From assembly GCF_008831285.2 (NCBI RefSeq), contig NC_045149.1, positions 4,825,500 to 4,889,499 of the forward strand: a DNA stretch of 64,000 bases. The letters are read 5' to 3'. This DNA is from Nymphaea colorata. Its lineage: Eukaryota; Streptophyta; Magnoliopsida; Nymphaeales; Nymphaeaceae. Positions within the stretch are counted from its first letter, which is position 1. Every line of letters begins with the position of its first letter. Positions 11,626 through 23,565 of this stretch are shown one piece after another. The translations under genes and the position numbers were made by a program. Below the pieces are notes generated by a model. The model made no database searches. It saw only the letters and a list, made by a program, of their open reading frames with translations, and was not told the DNA's origin.

Positions 11626-14252
11626 GAGGCCATTTGATAAGCAATAGACAAGATGCATTTTGATTTTCCATAGTGACACAAACACTAGGTGCAAAATGAG
11701 AGGGACATAAGGCACAAAAAAATAATGCCTATAAATTTCAGCCCTATTTCTTCATGGAACCAACCTTTGCTTGGCTTCACTGTAGCTCCTGCAACCTCAA
11801 TGCAACTCCCTGACCTCACCTCCATTTGCTTTCCCTTTCACTCCCTATTGCTTTCTCTTCCTGCTATCTTCCTCTTCCTTTCTCTTTACCCCTTTCACTA
11901 CCATTATTGTATGGGAGTTCGACTGAGACTACATAGTTGTCCTCAGTTCTTTTCAAATATTGTGAGTTTCTCTTTTCCTTTCTACCTCTCTCTTCCTCTT
12001 GTCCTTTCTCATCCAACCTCTAGGGTTTGCCTAGAAAGCCTATTTGGTTCTCAAAACCATCTATAAACAAATGGGCCTCTAGGAACCATATTTTCATATT
12101 AAAACAATGTTTCTATATAGTGTTCTTAACCGAAGCCTCTTTTGTGCAATAAACATTTAAGCATGTCTTTACTTGCATAGAAGTTATGTGTGAAAGCTTG
12201 TACTGAACATCTACATATAAATTACCCACAATAAACATATAAGCATGTCTCTATCTCCATGCTTTCCTACTCACTCTTTCTCATTCAGTAGTTTTGATAT
12301 ATCATATAAAGTGTTTGTGAATTTGATTGAATGAGTTAGTGTTTGTTTTTCATTAGACATTGTTGATGAGGTAACTGATCCATAAGTTTCACAACTATCT
12401 CAAATCAAAATACGAATATGAGTTGCATTTTCTTCAAATACTGGCATTTTCTATTCATTTTACTTATTTGACATGGAATACCATTAGACATAGTAGATAA
12501 ATTAGTTAATTTCTAACTAATCTAGTCATCATAGTAGGCTTACATCTTTGTTCCATGCCTATATTGAAGGCAGTGGTAACACATTAGCTTTTTGCTTATT
12601 CATATAAATCTAAAATAGTTATTGTACATATCATTAATATATATGTGTCGTAATTTCCAACATGTATTTGAATGTTTAAAAATCAATGATCTAAACTTCC
12701 TAGGTTTACAAAGTCTTATATATACATGGGACAAAAACCAACTTTTACATGGATTTTTAAGATTTTAGTTTCATGCTTGTGGTTGGTATTAGCAACAATT
12801 TTTTAACAAATATGAATAATTACTTTCATGTATTTAAGAGTACATGGAGACTTGGTCTTTGTTTCTGCACAAATTATAACTCACAAAATTCAAATGTTAG
12901 GTCATTTGAACAATGGTGGATGAAGAAAAAGTTACTGTATCCAATGGCTTAGTCATCGTCACAACCTTAAGTGAAGGCTAGCTGCCTCTTCTAAAATTAT
13001 AGGAAGACTATATATAATACTGCAAGTGATAGGATGATCACAGTGATGAGGTACAAATACATCCTTGACTTTCACCAACAAAAAAGATAAACATAAATAC
13101 AAGTTCCTGAGAACACTGAAACAACTTAGTTCTATTGCATACCAAGAACATAAAACATGATCAAGATACTGATCTGCACTTAATTCTTTGGTCATGTTGC
13201 TGTCAATATCCTCCAAACAAAATAAAAAACATGAGTTCCTCATAACTATGAGAAGATATTTTTAGTTTGTGAAGAAATTGTTTCATGATTAAAGACATTG
13301 ATTCTAAAGAAGCACTCACATGCTCTATGGTACAAATAGCACCCCATGTTGTGAGCCACAAAGACAACACTCATTTTGTAAAAGATAAGTAGTCCATTTT
13401 GCCATTCGCAAAATTTTATCATTAAAAAAATCTGTTATTTTCATTTTTCATTAGTTTAGAAATATATCCTTTATAAATCCTCAATGCATAATAGAGAAGA
13501 AAAAAAAATATAGAATTTTCTACAAATATGCCTTTGTAAGTCTTCATCAAATTGAATAGTGTGTAGACTGGGTAAGTTATATATTGGTGCTCTAGCACAA
13601 GGGAAGCATGTTTGCACTTGAAAATGATGAATGTTTTTAAAATGAAGATACCTGCGTTGTAAAATGACTAAAATAAATATTTATTTTTAAATAAATACAA
13701 AAATTTCCCCTTCTAGAAAACTATAATATGTGGCCCTGGGTATGGGAGGCAGAGAGAAAAAAATAAATGAAGACTAATAAAAAGAAAGTGCAAAGGTTTA
13801 TTCTTTTGTCACTGTTTGTATATCTCAAAAACAAATTATATTGTCATTATTCTTGCTTCACATGATTCCTTGATCACTTGTTTTCAAACAATAGAAAAAA
13901 TAGATAAGATAGACAAAATAGAACCACACACGACACAAATATTAGATGCAATAGACATAACAACCAAAATGAAAAACAAATGCAATATAGAATAGATAGG
14001 ACAAAACAAAATGGACAACACGAGGCTCAAACATTGGACAAAATATATTAAATAAAAAACAAATATCAAACAGAATATACAAGACAAACAAAATAGATAG
14101 ATGTGAAACAAATCCCAGGCAAAAGAGGTATGTTATGTTTCTAAAATCATCAAATGATTGACAAATAACACCACTAATATGATAGACAAGATAGTAGTGT
14201 GGTGAACAGAATGTCCTTGTCTTGTTCTGTGGTACAGTTATCAAACGACCTT
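11626..14252 (+). mobile_element. PIF/Harbinger-like element, copy 0 (oldest)
   Basis: The left end reads GAGGCCATTTGAT and the right end ATCAAACGACCTT, both flanked by TGA (11623-11625 and 14253-14255). The left part keeps a CCTATAAATTT box followed by CTTC, matching the X end of copies 1 and 2. The right 350 bases carry the repeated AGACA/ACAAAC motifs and an AAAATCATCAAA block of the Y end. The centre contains no recognised gene. It is the most diverged of the three copies and has no transposase. Confidence 0.65.
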
Positions 14253-14255
14253 TGA

Positions 14256-15808
14256 AGGTCATTGGTTTCAACAAAGTAGCTTCCAATTTTCTTGATATGA
14301 AACTAGGGGCCCATTGCAAGATCCATCACCAAGTCCCTGTCCCTCCTAGGGTTACTAAGAGGTTTTCAAAATATGCTTCACATACCTCTCAACTTCTGGT
14401 ACCTCTGAAGGATGATGATCTCCATATGCATGGTTCTTGGTCTTTCTACCTCTAATAAGTGCCTATAAGTAAGTGGTATTTTTATCATCCTCTACAACCC
14501 ATCATGTTTTAGCTTTCTATCTCCAAACTAGTTCTTTTTCATCTAGGGAGAACCTCATCTTTCTGCAGAGTACACCTTTTAATTCAGTTATGTTGAGTTC
14601 CTTAGGTTCCACCCTTCTTTACATTTTCTCCATTTTCTCCTTCAAGCTACATACGAAGGAACATATCCGAAGTCACTTGGTGAGGCTTTTCTTAGTCTAC
14701 TTCAACTGTTTCGAAACTCTTATCTCTTATAATGTAGCATGCAGTTACACCAATCTATCAAGCTTTTGTCATAGATCTACCACAACCTCTCCATTATTCT
14801 ACACATTCAAATAATTAAGCACATGAGAGGATCCCTGATTGATCCTCAAATGAGCAAAGGAATAGACAAGTGCACCATAAATTTCAAGGTGGATTATTCA
14901 AGCACCCAAAGATGCACTTACCACTCTACTTTTCCTATCAATTATGGTTGATCATGCTCAAACTTAGTTTGCACAACACTCACTCTTCTCTCCTTATGTT
15001 GCTCAACTAAGTAAAGTTTTTATTGGAGTCATCAATGATGGTAAAACTGCAATTAGCAACAAACAAAGAGACAATTCTACATGAAGAACGGTTAGGAGCT
15101 TATCTTGCATTGTCCCTCCTATCACATAACACATTGAAATAATCATTTAGAAAACATGGATTGCCATAGTTTTGAACCAAATACTTAAGATGCCTAAATT
15201 GCTCAGACATAGATTTCATGTCTCCTGACTCCTTGTTAATGTAGTTCAGAAAAAACCAGCAACTGTTGGAATCCATACCTCTAGCATGCACGCTCTTGGA
15301 ATCCTAGGCATAGATGATGCAAGAAATGCCATTTGCAGACTTTGTATTCAGTTCCCATGTAAAAAGATCATTATTGTTGTCTCTAGCCATTGAAGTTTTT
15401 TGTTGTTTACATTGAATTTATGTTGAAAATTTATTCTAGATTATATTCCTATAAGAGCAGACATAATTTCCTTCTAGAAGCCCTTCTTACTAAACCCTTA
15501 ACTTTCTAAGCACAGACTTCTATGGGAGAGGTAATCTCTCCCCCTGCACCTTTGAATAGCTCCTCACCCTTTGCAAAACTTTTTCCTTCTTGTGATCTTC
15601 CCTTCCTCAGGGTAAGCACAAGTCTCATTGCTCACATCATAAAGGGCGACCATTTCTTTTGCACTTTCGTGAAATCTAATTTTGTTATTGTGCATCTTGT
15701 TAAAGCCCCCAATTACTATTGATACTTAGTGCTTATGATCCTTGTTGATCCTTTTCCATACTCTTGACTAATAGATTTGCCCATTGTACTGTTGAGAATC
15801 TAGGTAGT
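14256..15808. other. No gene recognised
   Basis: This 1.5-kb stretch lies between a PIF-like element and a solo LTR. Open frames are short, have no recognised motif, and look like chance frames. Confidence 0.4.
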
Positions 15809-16518
15809 TGTTATCACCCCAATTTCTTTTTTTTAAAGGGGGGCTATTGTTTTAGTATTTGGATATAAATGTGAGACCCAAAACAAATTTGTGACTGTTA
15901 GATCTAAAATGAAATTTTAAACCCAAGTTTAGATCCAAATCAATCATTTCAAACTCAAAATAAAAAATCGAGTTCAAAACGACAAGGTCTCGTGCTATAA
16001 GCACGCGCACATACCTCTCCCCCTTTTATGCTTCGTTATTGCACCAAAATATGTTTTTGAAAGCCTAAAACGAAGCCAACCCTCTTTTATAACGAAAAAG
16101 TAAGTTTTCTACATATTTTAAGTAAAGATGGGGCTTTATGGTGATTTTATGTTATTTTATTCACTTTAATTTCATTTTATATAAATTTGAAAAAAAAGGA
16201 AGAAGAGAAGTGTGCCCCGGCATGCAAACGCACGAGCGCGCTATCGCGCATGAGCACTCTCGCGAGCGAGCGCAGCGCGTAAGTGCCTATGCGAGCGTGC
16301 CAAGGCCTCCATTTTGATGAAAAACCGCGCCTTGGGGGGCAATTTTTTATCTTTTTGTGTGGGCAATAGCCCTGCCCACACCCCCAAATGGGTGTTTACA
16401 GGGCTAATGGTCAATCCCACTTACTCAAAACCTATTTTCCTTAAAAAAAATGAAAATAATTCAAAAATAGGTTGAAATTAAAAAAAAAGCAAATTTTTAG
16501 TTTTGGCTCTAAAACTCT

Positions 16519-16533
16519 CTATAAATACCCCCA
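16519..16533 (+). promoter_or_regulatory. TATA box of the solo LTR
   Basis: The sequence CTCTATAAATACCCCC lies about 700 bases into the LTR and is followed by a pyrimidine-rich stretch. This is the usual layout of an LTR transcription start. Confidence 0.45.
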
Positions 16534-16799
16534 CAATCCCCCCTCTTGGGCAAGAGTTGGCCATTGGGAGAAACTCTAGTGTATTATGACTTAGAGTTTC
16601 TCTTGAGCTCTTTCTCTCTCCCTCTTCCTCTTTCCATTTCTCTCCAACTTGGAGCAAACTACAACTCTTCAAGGGACCACCAAAGATCTCTTGGAGGACT
16701 CATCTTCATCATCTTCGAGCTTCATTCAAGATGAGTTTAAGATTATTTCAAGCATAGTTGTTTATTTTCCATAAGTTATTCATACTAGAGGTATGCAAT

Positions 16800-17560
16800 C
16801 AATATCTCACCTCTTTCTTTCTTCATTTTTCTCTCTTCTTCATCTCTCCATGTCCAAAGGAGATAACACTCAATCTCTATTTTAGAGACAAGAGGCTATG
16901 CTCAAGTGTACCGTGAGCATGGAAAGATGAGATGGTGTTTCATTTTATGATTAAATCATTATCCCTCTCATTTCTTTCATATTTTCTTTCCTCTTTTCTT
17001 CTTCTTCCCATGGTCAAAGGAGATAGCTCTCACTCTCTATTTTAAAGTCAAGAGGCTATGCTTGAATGCACCGGGAGCATGAAAAGATGAGATTATATTT
17101 TCTTTTTATGATTGAATCATGTTATCTCATTTCTTGAATACATTCTTGTTGTTCTTTTACTTCATTCTATTTTTCTCTCTTTTTCATTTTTCCATGGTCA
17201 TAAGAGATAGCTCTCAACTCTATTTTAGAGTCAAGAGGCTATGCTCAAGTGCATCGAGAACATGAGAAAATAAAATAATATTTCATTTCACAGTTGAATC
17301 ATGTTCTATTTATTTCCTTGAATATTGTTTATATATTATCAATACGTAGTTGCTTGATTTTTCATTTATATTTTGCTTCTCTCATTTTCTATCTTCTTCA
17401 CTTTCCCATGGCCATATGAGATAACTCAATTTTTATTTAGAGTCAAGAGGCTATGCTCGAGTGCACCGAGAACATGAGAAGATAAGATTTCATTCCATAG
17501 TTGAATCATGCTCTCTTGCTTTTCTTAAATATTGTTTTCATATTATCCATGCATAGTTAT
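16800..17560 (+). repeat. Four-unit tandem repeat inside the solo LTR
   Basis: A core resembling CATGGTCAAAGGAGATA, then AGAGTCAAGAGGCTATGCT and GTGCACCGAGAGCATG, recurs four times. The AGAGGCTATGCT block falls at 16891, 17051, 17234 and about 17446, so spacing grows from 160 to about 210 bases. The pyrimidine-rich spacers differ in length. Confidence 0.75.
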
Positions 17561-18095
17561 TTGATTTTTTTTATATATATGGGAATGCACGGCAGGAATG
17601 AGAGTATGGTTTATGGTTCTTTTTTATTCATGCGTTTTTGAGCTTGAGGCTTGTCCAACCCAGGAAAAACCCTCACAAACATGTACATGTTAATATGCAT
17701 TTGCATGTCATTTTGCATTAGTTTTCTTTTAATCATCCCATTAGGAACCCTAATGAGCAACCTATCATATGGTTTGAGTTTCTTCCATACCTAACGGTGG
17801 AAGAAACATATTCTCTTGCAACCAATGAAATAACTATGTTTTATGTTTATGCTTTCCAAAATATTTTCAAAAGAATTTCTAATATGGCTTTGAAGACTTA
17901 GCTTAGACTCTTGCATGAGTCCAAGCTCCCCTCTGGCCTATATCAAACTTGAAGTCGGATGTTTTAACTTATCTTTAATCTCATGAAGACATACATGTAT
18001 ATACATGTTATATACATATGTGTGCACATGATGATTTTTATCATTCTCTCTTTATATTTACATATTTCATTTTATAAATTTTCGTATCAACATGA

Positions 18096-18097
<2 letters not shown>

Positions 18098-18158
<61 letters not shown>
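18098..18158. repeat. (TA)n microsatellite
   Basis: About 30 uninterrupted TA units. The open frames of alternating I and Y across it are artefacts of the repeat. Confidence 0.95.
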
Positions 18159-18161
<3 letters not shown>

Positions 18162-19240
18162 CAAGCTTCCATATATGTGTATATGTGATGGTATATACAC
18201 ATGTATGTATGTGCATCTTCTCTATCTCTTTCTCTTTTTTTTTTTTTTTGAAAGTTTCATTTTCTTTCTCTACTTAAATTCAAACCTCATAAACTTATAT
18301 ATATGTATCTATACATATTAGATATACATATATTTACATATGTATGTATATATGAATGTATATCTCTCTTTCTTTAAAATCTTTGATTTTGTGATTTTCA
18401 AGACCCCACTCCCTCTCTCATTCTCTATATTTTCTTAGGATCAAGTATTTCATCTTTTGCATTCTTTTGGACATTTTTTTTCTCCAAGATCATTTTCATT
18501 TACCGACTTCACTAAGACCACAACTCAAGTAATGACTCAATATTGAATTCATGTTTGATGGTCTACAATCTCAATCCAATTTCAAAAAACTTTTCTTTCT
18601 TTCTAAAAAATATTTTTGTTAACTATAAAACAAAAATCTTAGATATATGTTATGGTAGGAACGTATTTAGATGTATGTTGTGGTATGAATGTTTTGTTTT
18701 CCTTCAATCATATAGGATCAATGCATCCATGCATTCATCTCCACTTAATATCACAAATGAGCACAATCACATCCCTAAAAGAACTTAAGCAAGATGAGAG
18801 ATGGAGCTTTAGCTAAGTGGTAACCGAATTAGAACAAAACCTCAAACCTACTTAAAGTTTTAAGAGAACACTAAAGTGATTCCCAAAATATTTCCCAAGC
18901 TTTGCAAATGACATTTACAAAGATTTCCCAACTCTAGTTTTCCTCAAAATGTTTCACATTCTCAAACAATTCTTCAAGAACATTTTCAAAAGGTTTGAAA
19001 CATCAAGCTTCCAATATTCTTCTACACCGCATATAGTTTAAGCCAAAATAAAATGCATCAATAATAAACATAGCCCTTAAATTAATTACCTCTGATAAAG
19101 GTGCCGAGAACGGTTAATCCTCGTACCGACTAACGAGTCTCTTTCTCTCTCATTTTCAAAACAAAACTCTTTTTTTTGGAGCACTTCAAAAATCAAAACC
19201 AAATACCAAAAATTTTGGAGATGCTAACAATAGTCCAACC

Positions 19241-19483
19241 CATAGTTGGCAAACCTGTGACTTGGACTCAGATCGGCAGATGACCAGGTCACTGGGTCAG
19301 CGAGTTGACTCGTTGACTTGTCGAATTTTAAAATAACCTAAATCAAGCGAGTAGGATCGAGCAAGGAGCCAGTCGGGCCGAGTCAGGGGCGAGCTGAACC
19401 AACATTGACTCGTGGCCAAGTTTTCTAACAACCAAGCTGACTTGGGTGATTTGCGAGCCAACTCAGTAAGTCAGGCAACTATG
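19241..19483. mobile_element. hAT-type MITE with 8-bp target duplication
   Basis: The 243-bp segment starts CATAGTTGGC and ends GGCAACTATG, inverted ends differing at one position. It is flanked on both sides by the same 8 bases, GTCCAACC (19233-19240 and 19484-19491). An 8-bp duplication is the mark of hAT transposons. It encodes nothing and is therefore a non-autonomous miniature element. It landed four bases beyond the end of the solo LTR. Confidence 0.75.
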
Positions 19484-19491
19484 GTCCAACC

Positions 19492-19640
19492 CGCTCTCAT
19501 GACCCCAAGGGGTTGTAGCGCAATGAGCAGCAATGTGGTCTACCTCGTAAAGAGACCTGTGTTTAAATTCTCGAATGGTCATTGTCACGCCTTAGTATGC
19601 TCTTTCTTTGGACTATAATAGGTTTGTGTGCTTTGTGAAC
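19492..19640 (+). mobile_element. tRNA-derived SINE-like fragment
   Basis: The stretch GGGGTTGTAGCGCAATGAGC resembles a Pol III A box. GTGTTTAAATTCTC, about 50 bases on, resembles a worn B box. Between them lies GTGGTCTACCTCGTAAAGAGACC. This is the arrangement of plant tRNA-derived SINEs. The 3' tail is not clear. Confidence 0.35.
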
Positions 19641-19789
19641 ATGGAGGGCATAGGGAGAGGCTGTGGCCTCTCTTAGAGGTCGTTTGATGGGCACAAGACA
19701 CACAGAACAGGACATGCGTGTTCTGTATAATTGATTTTGTTATCAAACGCTGTCCACGGTACACGATGGACAGAACGGACAATTAGACA

Positions 19790-19845
19790 GGGGTATAAAT
19801 TTAACCCCTGTTCTTCGCTGTTCCGAGCTAACCCTCGGAACAGCG
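19790..19845 (+). promoter_or_regulatory. X-end TATA box and 12-bp hairpin
   Basis: GGGTATAAATTT supplies a TATA box. About 20 bases further on, CGCTGTTCCGAG (19816-19827) and CTCGGAACAGCG (19834-19845) form a perfect 12-bp stem with a 6-base loop. Copy 2 keeps the same TATA and a 10-bp version of the same stem (62740-62765, minus strand) with nearly the same loop. Confidence 0.6.
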
Positions 19846-20049
19846 TGCCCTGCTCACCCCCGAGCGCATCCCTCCCGAGCGTCCCCCGAGTTTTCCCCTT
19901 TCTCCTCCGCCGACTCCCGAGTTTTCCCCCATTCTCTGCATCCGACTCTCCCTCTTCTCTTTGAGTCTCCCCTTTCCACTGCTTTACATGTCTCCCTTTC
20001 CACAGCTCTACGCCTTCCTCCCCTGCTTTACGACTTCATCTCGAGCGAT

Positions 20050-20185
20050 CACCTCATTTCTGCAAGTCCATAGTTGGGTGAACAACTTTTTTCAGGTGAT
20101 TTTTCTCCCGTTCTCTTGTTTTCTCTCTCGCTCGCTCATTCTTGTCTCTGATTTGCAGTTGATTTACAGTAACTAGGGTTGCCCC
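20050..20185 (+). other. X-end transcribed leader with intron-like signals
   Basis: The stretch from CTGCAAGTCCATAGTTGGG to CTAGGGTTGCCC is strongly similar to copy 2 (62200-62335, minus strand). In both copies TTTTTTCAG is followed by GTGA, a possible donor. A pyrimidine-rich tract then ends in GATTTRCAG, a possible acceptor, just before TAACTAGGG. I infer a 5' leader intron of about 60-75 bases. Confidence 0.45.
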
Positions 20186-21626
20186 GTAGGCCCTTCTTGC
20201 CTGCGGAAAGGAATTTTTTAAGTTATGTGCATCGAAAACATTTTTTGTGGCTGCGTATCCCTGTCTTTGTCTTTTTGTCTTCCTCTCGTTTTCTATCTTT
20301 CTCTGTCTTCCTTTCTGAAACACCCGAAAGGTCGCCCACAAGGTTGTTGATCGGCTTTGCCTTTCCTCTTTGCAGGTGTCTTCCGCACTTCCTCGCAATT
20401 TCGAATCTGTGGAATCCCGTTGCTGAGGAAGAGGTAAATGCGTTTCCCCTCTTTGCTTGCCCGTCTTCTCTCTTTCAACGGCTGAAATCTTATTTGAAAT
20501 GTAATTTATCTATGTGTGTGGTTATGTTTCATGAATGCCCCTCTATGGGGAAAAAGAAAGCAGACAAAAGTAAACCTCTAACTTTCAGCTGATTTTGATG
20601 GGAACCTTCGAGCGCTATTTTGTTCTAATCTTTTTTATTCGACTTAAGGCTTCTCAAGACGAGAAGCGTATGAATATCATGGCGAAGGCTTTTGCAGAAA
20701 ACGTTGCTCCAGTTAGAACAGAAAAATGCTACGTATCTTTCCATTTTGAATCTGTTATGTTTAACATGCATGGAAACTTACCTGAAGTTGTGGATATTTG
20801 TAGATGCAATTGAAAAGCTTTTTTGTGATAAATTTTAGTGCATTTGAAGGTATTAATACCAATCAAAAGGTTCTTTCTGCAGCCTATCGCAATCTGTCCT
20901 TTATTAAGTTGCTATTGAGCTTTCTTCTTGCGCTTCAAAGAATTGATATACTGTAAAGGCTTTTCATGCATTTTGAATCGCTTATTTTACATGTTCTGCC
21001 TGCTGTTCCTTCTGTTCATATCTTTGTAGTCCAAGCTTTGGTTTCCTCGCATCTTTGTTGTGCAATTTTTCATCGTATGCCCAATTTGCCAGATTTAAAG
21101 CACTTGACTTGGCTTGAGATTCTTTGTTCTTCAGAAAATCTGTGCCATTTTTCTTATCAAATTTGATTGCCTTCAAAGAATTTGTAGCCTCAGCTAGGCT
21201 ATTTATAGCCAAGTCAGAATATTTGACCTCTCTCTACCATCTTTCATCTAACCTTCTCATCTCTTTCTCTCTCCCTCCCTTTCTTCTGCTCATCAAAGAG
21301 ATGGCACTCTTGGGAGAGTTCATTACATGGGTCATGAAAGGCATGGAGTTTGGGAGAGAGAGACTCCTTATATCTGTCTCTCTCTTCTCCAAATCTGCTA
21401 TTAGTCTGTCTTGATCTGCCAAAGGTTTCGCTCTCATCTTTCTGATGCAGATCAAGGGGAGTCTTTGGTGGGAATGAAGCAGACCGGCAAGTCAAAAACG
21501 GGCATGGGGGACTTACTAATGGTCTTCTCCAGTTTCCACTGCTATTAGATTAGGACCAAGAACTGCAAGAAATAAGGAAGCATTGATGATCATGCGTCGG
21601 AAATGATCTTGTCCTTTGACGACAAC

Positions 21627-21631
<5 letters not shown>

Positions 21632-21711
<80 letters not shown>
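21632..21711. repeat. (TC)n(TA)n microsatellite
   Basis: A run of about 17 TC units is followed directly by about 23 TA units inside copy 1 of the PIF-like element. Confidence 0.95.
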
Positions 21712-21713
<2 letters not shown>

Positions 21714-21849
21714 CATTTCATGTCCTCAACCAGCGTAGACATATGGTTTTATTTGCATCTTTTTCAACAGTGGGGCTGCTATATATATGGTGACAACTTG
21801 ACAGTGATTTTTTTGAGACCACCATTCCTCATCACTGCATTAGTATGAT

Positions 21850-21921
21850 GGTGAACCACTGCATTAGTTCCTCATATTCATTTTTGGTGAACCACTGCAT
21901 TAGTTCCTCATATTCATTTTC
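21850..21921 (+). repeat. Two-unit 36-bp tandem repeat
   Basis: GGTGAACCACTGCATTAGTT and the CCTCATATTCATTTT after it occur twice in a row with a 36-base period. Confidence 0.85.
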
Positions 21922-22216
21922 TTAATCTGCCTCACTTGTGATTCAGCTGTAGTATAGGTAATAAAAAGATTGTCTTCCAGAAATTTGAATTTCATTAAAA
22001 GTTTTATTACTATCATGTAGTGCCATGTAGAAGGAAATGCTCAAAGTTTTGTACAAATATTATAATGTAGTTTGTACTGCTTGCAAATATTTCATCATTC
22101 GATCTTCCTCCATGTTTTTTATCATATATGATATTCGCACAATAAGTCAATTGTTTAAACGTATTTCATATAACTAAATTGCTTGATCTTATTGTACTTC
22201 TATTTGTTAAACTTAG

Positions 22217-22440
22217 ATGAGTAGTCACCATGACAAACTACAGTGGGAAGAAGATCAAGTGCAGTTTTTGTTTGACATGATGTCATTGTTTTAATTATAT
22301 TTGGTTATTTTAATATTTTATGATGATAATCTAATTATTTGTTTTGTCTTTTAAATTTCTAAAATGCAGGAACCAGACGGTGATGCATCTTCTAAAGTAT
22401 CACATGGATTTGATGAGAAGAGTAGTGTGCAGGACAGAAT
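22217..22440 (+). pseudogene. Possible MYB/SANT-like ORF remnant of the transposon
   Basis: An ATG at 22217 opens a 25-residue frame containing KLQWEEDQVQFLFDMM. The tryptophan and acidic-aromatic spacing resembles the MYB/SANT-like DNA-binding ORF that accompanies PIF/Harbinger transposases. A second piece after an AAATGCAG acceptor-like site (from 22370) reads EPDGDASSKVSHGFDEKSSV and stops at 22444. No more of the domain is visible. The assignment rests mainly on the host element type and is weak. Confidence 0.3.
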
Positions 22441-22979
22441 CTAGCAAGTTGTCATAGTTGTTTTTGTTTTATGACTTAGAACAATTGAATATTTTAAACA
22501 ATTTGTACGGGACCATGGTGTTTTAACATGTTAATACTTGTTAACATTGATAGAGAAAATTGTGAGATGTCCGTTTTTGTACTATGGCATTTAGGAAGAA
22601 TGATTCATTTTATGTTTAATTGAAAGTCTTTTCTGCTTGAACTGTTAAGATATTTGAAGAGATGTCATGTTATGGCTAAGAGACCCGACAGATCTCTTTT
22701 TTTCCATCACATTCTTGTGAAAGTGTCAACTGTTCTTCCAATTTTTCATAAAAGCTTTGTCACAACTGTGGTTGTCATTCTAAACCGGTTCCTGTGTATT
22801 TGATTAAATATATTCTTTTACTCCTTACAAGAAGAGTTCATTTGAAATACTTTCAGAACCGAGGTGAATGGCGCACGCTCTTACAATATTTGAACATGTT
22901 CATTCCAATGTGATGTGAATGCATTTCCCTTTGTTCACTGGCGTTTTGTATTGCTTTCTGATAAAAGGCTTTTAAGTTT

Positions 22980-23242
22980 TTTGTTCCTAAACAATGGAAG
23001 ACACAAACATCGGATAGAACAGATAGATCAGACAAGACGAAAACAAACGTCAGACATGACAGACAGAATAGACATAACAGACACACACGAAACAAACACT
23101 GGACATGAAGAACATAGTGTTTTGTTCCTAAAATCATCAAACGGTGGACAAGGAATACTATTGTCCATAAGGACAGGACAATGGTGTAATGGACAGGACG
23201 TCTTGTCTGTCCTGTTCCAGTGGACAACAATCAAACGACCTC
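22980..23242 (+). repeat. Y end: iterated GACAGA/ACAAAC motifs
   Basis: The last 260 bases contain many imperfect copies of motifs such as GACAGACAGAATAGACA and AACAAACG, ending in the inverted repeat ATCAAACGACCTC. The same arrangement occurs at 13900-14252 and, reversed, at 58070-58400. Repeated motifs near a transposon end are often transposase binding sites; here that role is inferred. Confidence 0.6.
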
Positions 23243-23565
23243 TTAGGAGTGATAAAATAAACCGCTCACCTTTAAATAAAACACAGGTCTCTTACTTTCT
23301 CTTTTTGCATTTGGGTTAAATATCCACAATTAAAAGTAAAACCCCAAAACCTTACTCGGATCGGGCTCAAGAGATTATCATAACAATCGTGTCCATGTTA
23401 TACCCGCAGACCCGGTTATTTTGGCGGGATCAGTCTCCTTCGCTTTCCGTCTCTTTGAACTCTTCCATTGACTGGTAGTTGGAGTTCCATCTTCTTACCG
23501 GTCATGGGAACTGCATTCTCCGACGATATCATTCCGCTCGTCCCCGCCTTAAATGGATCGTACCC

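Larger units (their letters stand above)
15809..19229 (+). mobile_element. Probable solo LTR, gypsy type (3.4 kb)
   Basis: It opens TGTTATCACCCCAATTTC, a start typical of plant gypsy LTRs, and closes GATGCTAACA, giving matching TGTTA/TAACA ends. The flanks are GTAGT (15804-15808) and ATAGT (19230-19234), a 4-of-5 match to a target duplication. A CTCTATAAATACC TATA box lies at about 16519. The segment contains no coding region. It holds a GC-rich palindromic tract (16215-16310), a four-unit tandem repeat (16790-17560) and a TA microsatellite. No partner LTR was found nearby. Confidence 0.5.
19676..23242 (+). mobile_element. PIF/Harbinger-like element, copy 1
   Basis: The ends are perfect 13-bp inverted repeats, GAGGTCGTTTGAT and ATCAAACGACCTC, flanked on both sides by TTA (19673-19675 and 23243-23245). 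TTA is the target duplication typical of PIF/Harbinger transposons. The left (X) end carries a TATA box, a 12-bp hairpin and a leader with splice-like signals. The right (Y) end consists of repeated GACAGA-type motifs. The interior has only a short MYB/SANT-like remnant and no DDE transposase, so the copy is non-autonomous. Copy 2 is the same family in the opposite orientation. Confidence 0.8.

Noticed and set aside
16200-16320. GC-rich CGCGAGCG palindromes as a CpG island or gene promoter
   Set aside because: They lie inside the solo LTR and have no gene downstream.
16790-17560. CRISPR-like spaced repeats
   Set aside because: The units are degenerate, spacing varies from 160 to 210 bases, and the DNA is plant nuclear; these are LTR tandem repeats.
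17983-18321. Open frame with a long alternating I-Y run
   Set aside because: It is only the translation of a TA microsatellite and its flanks.
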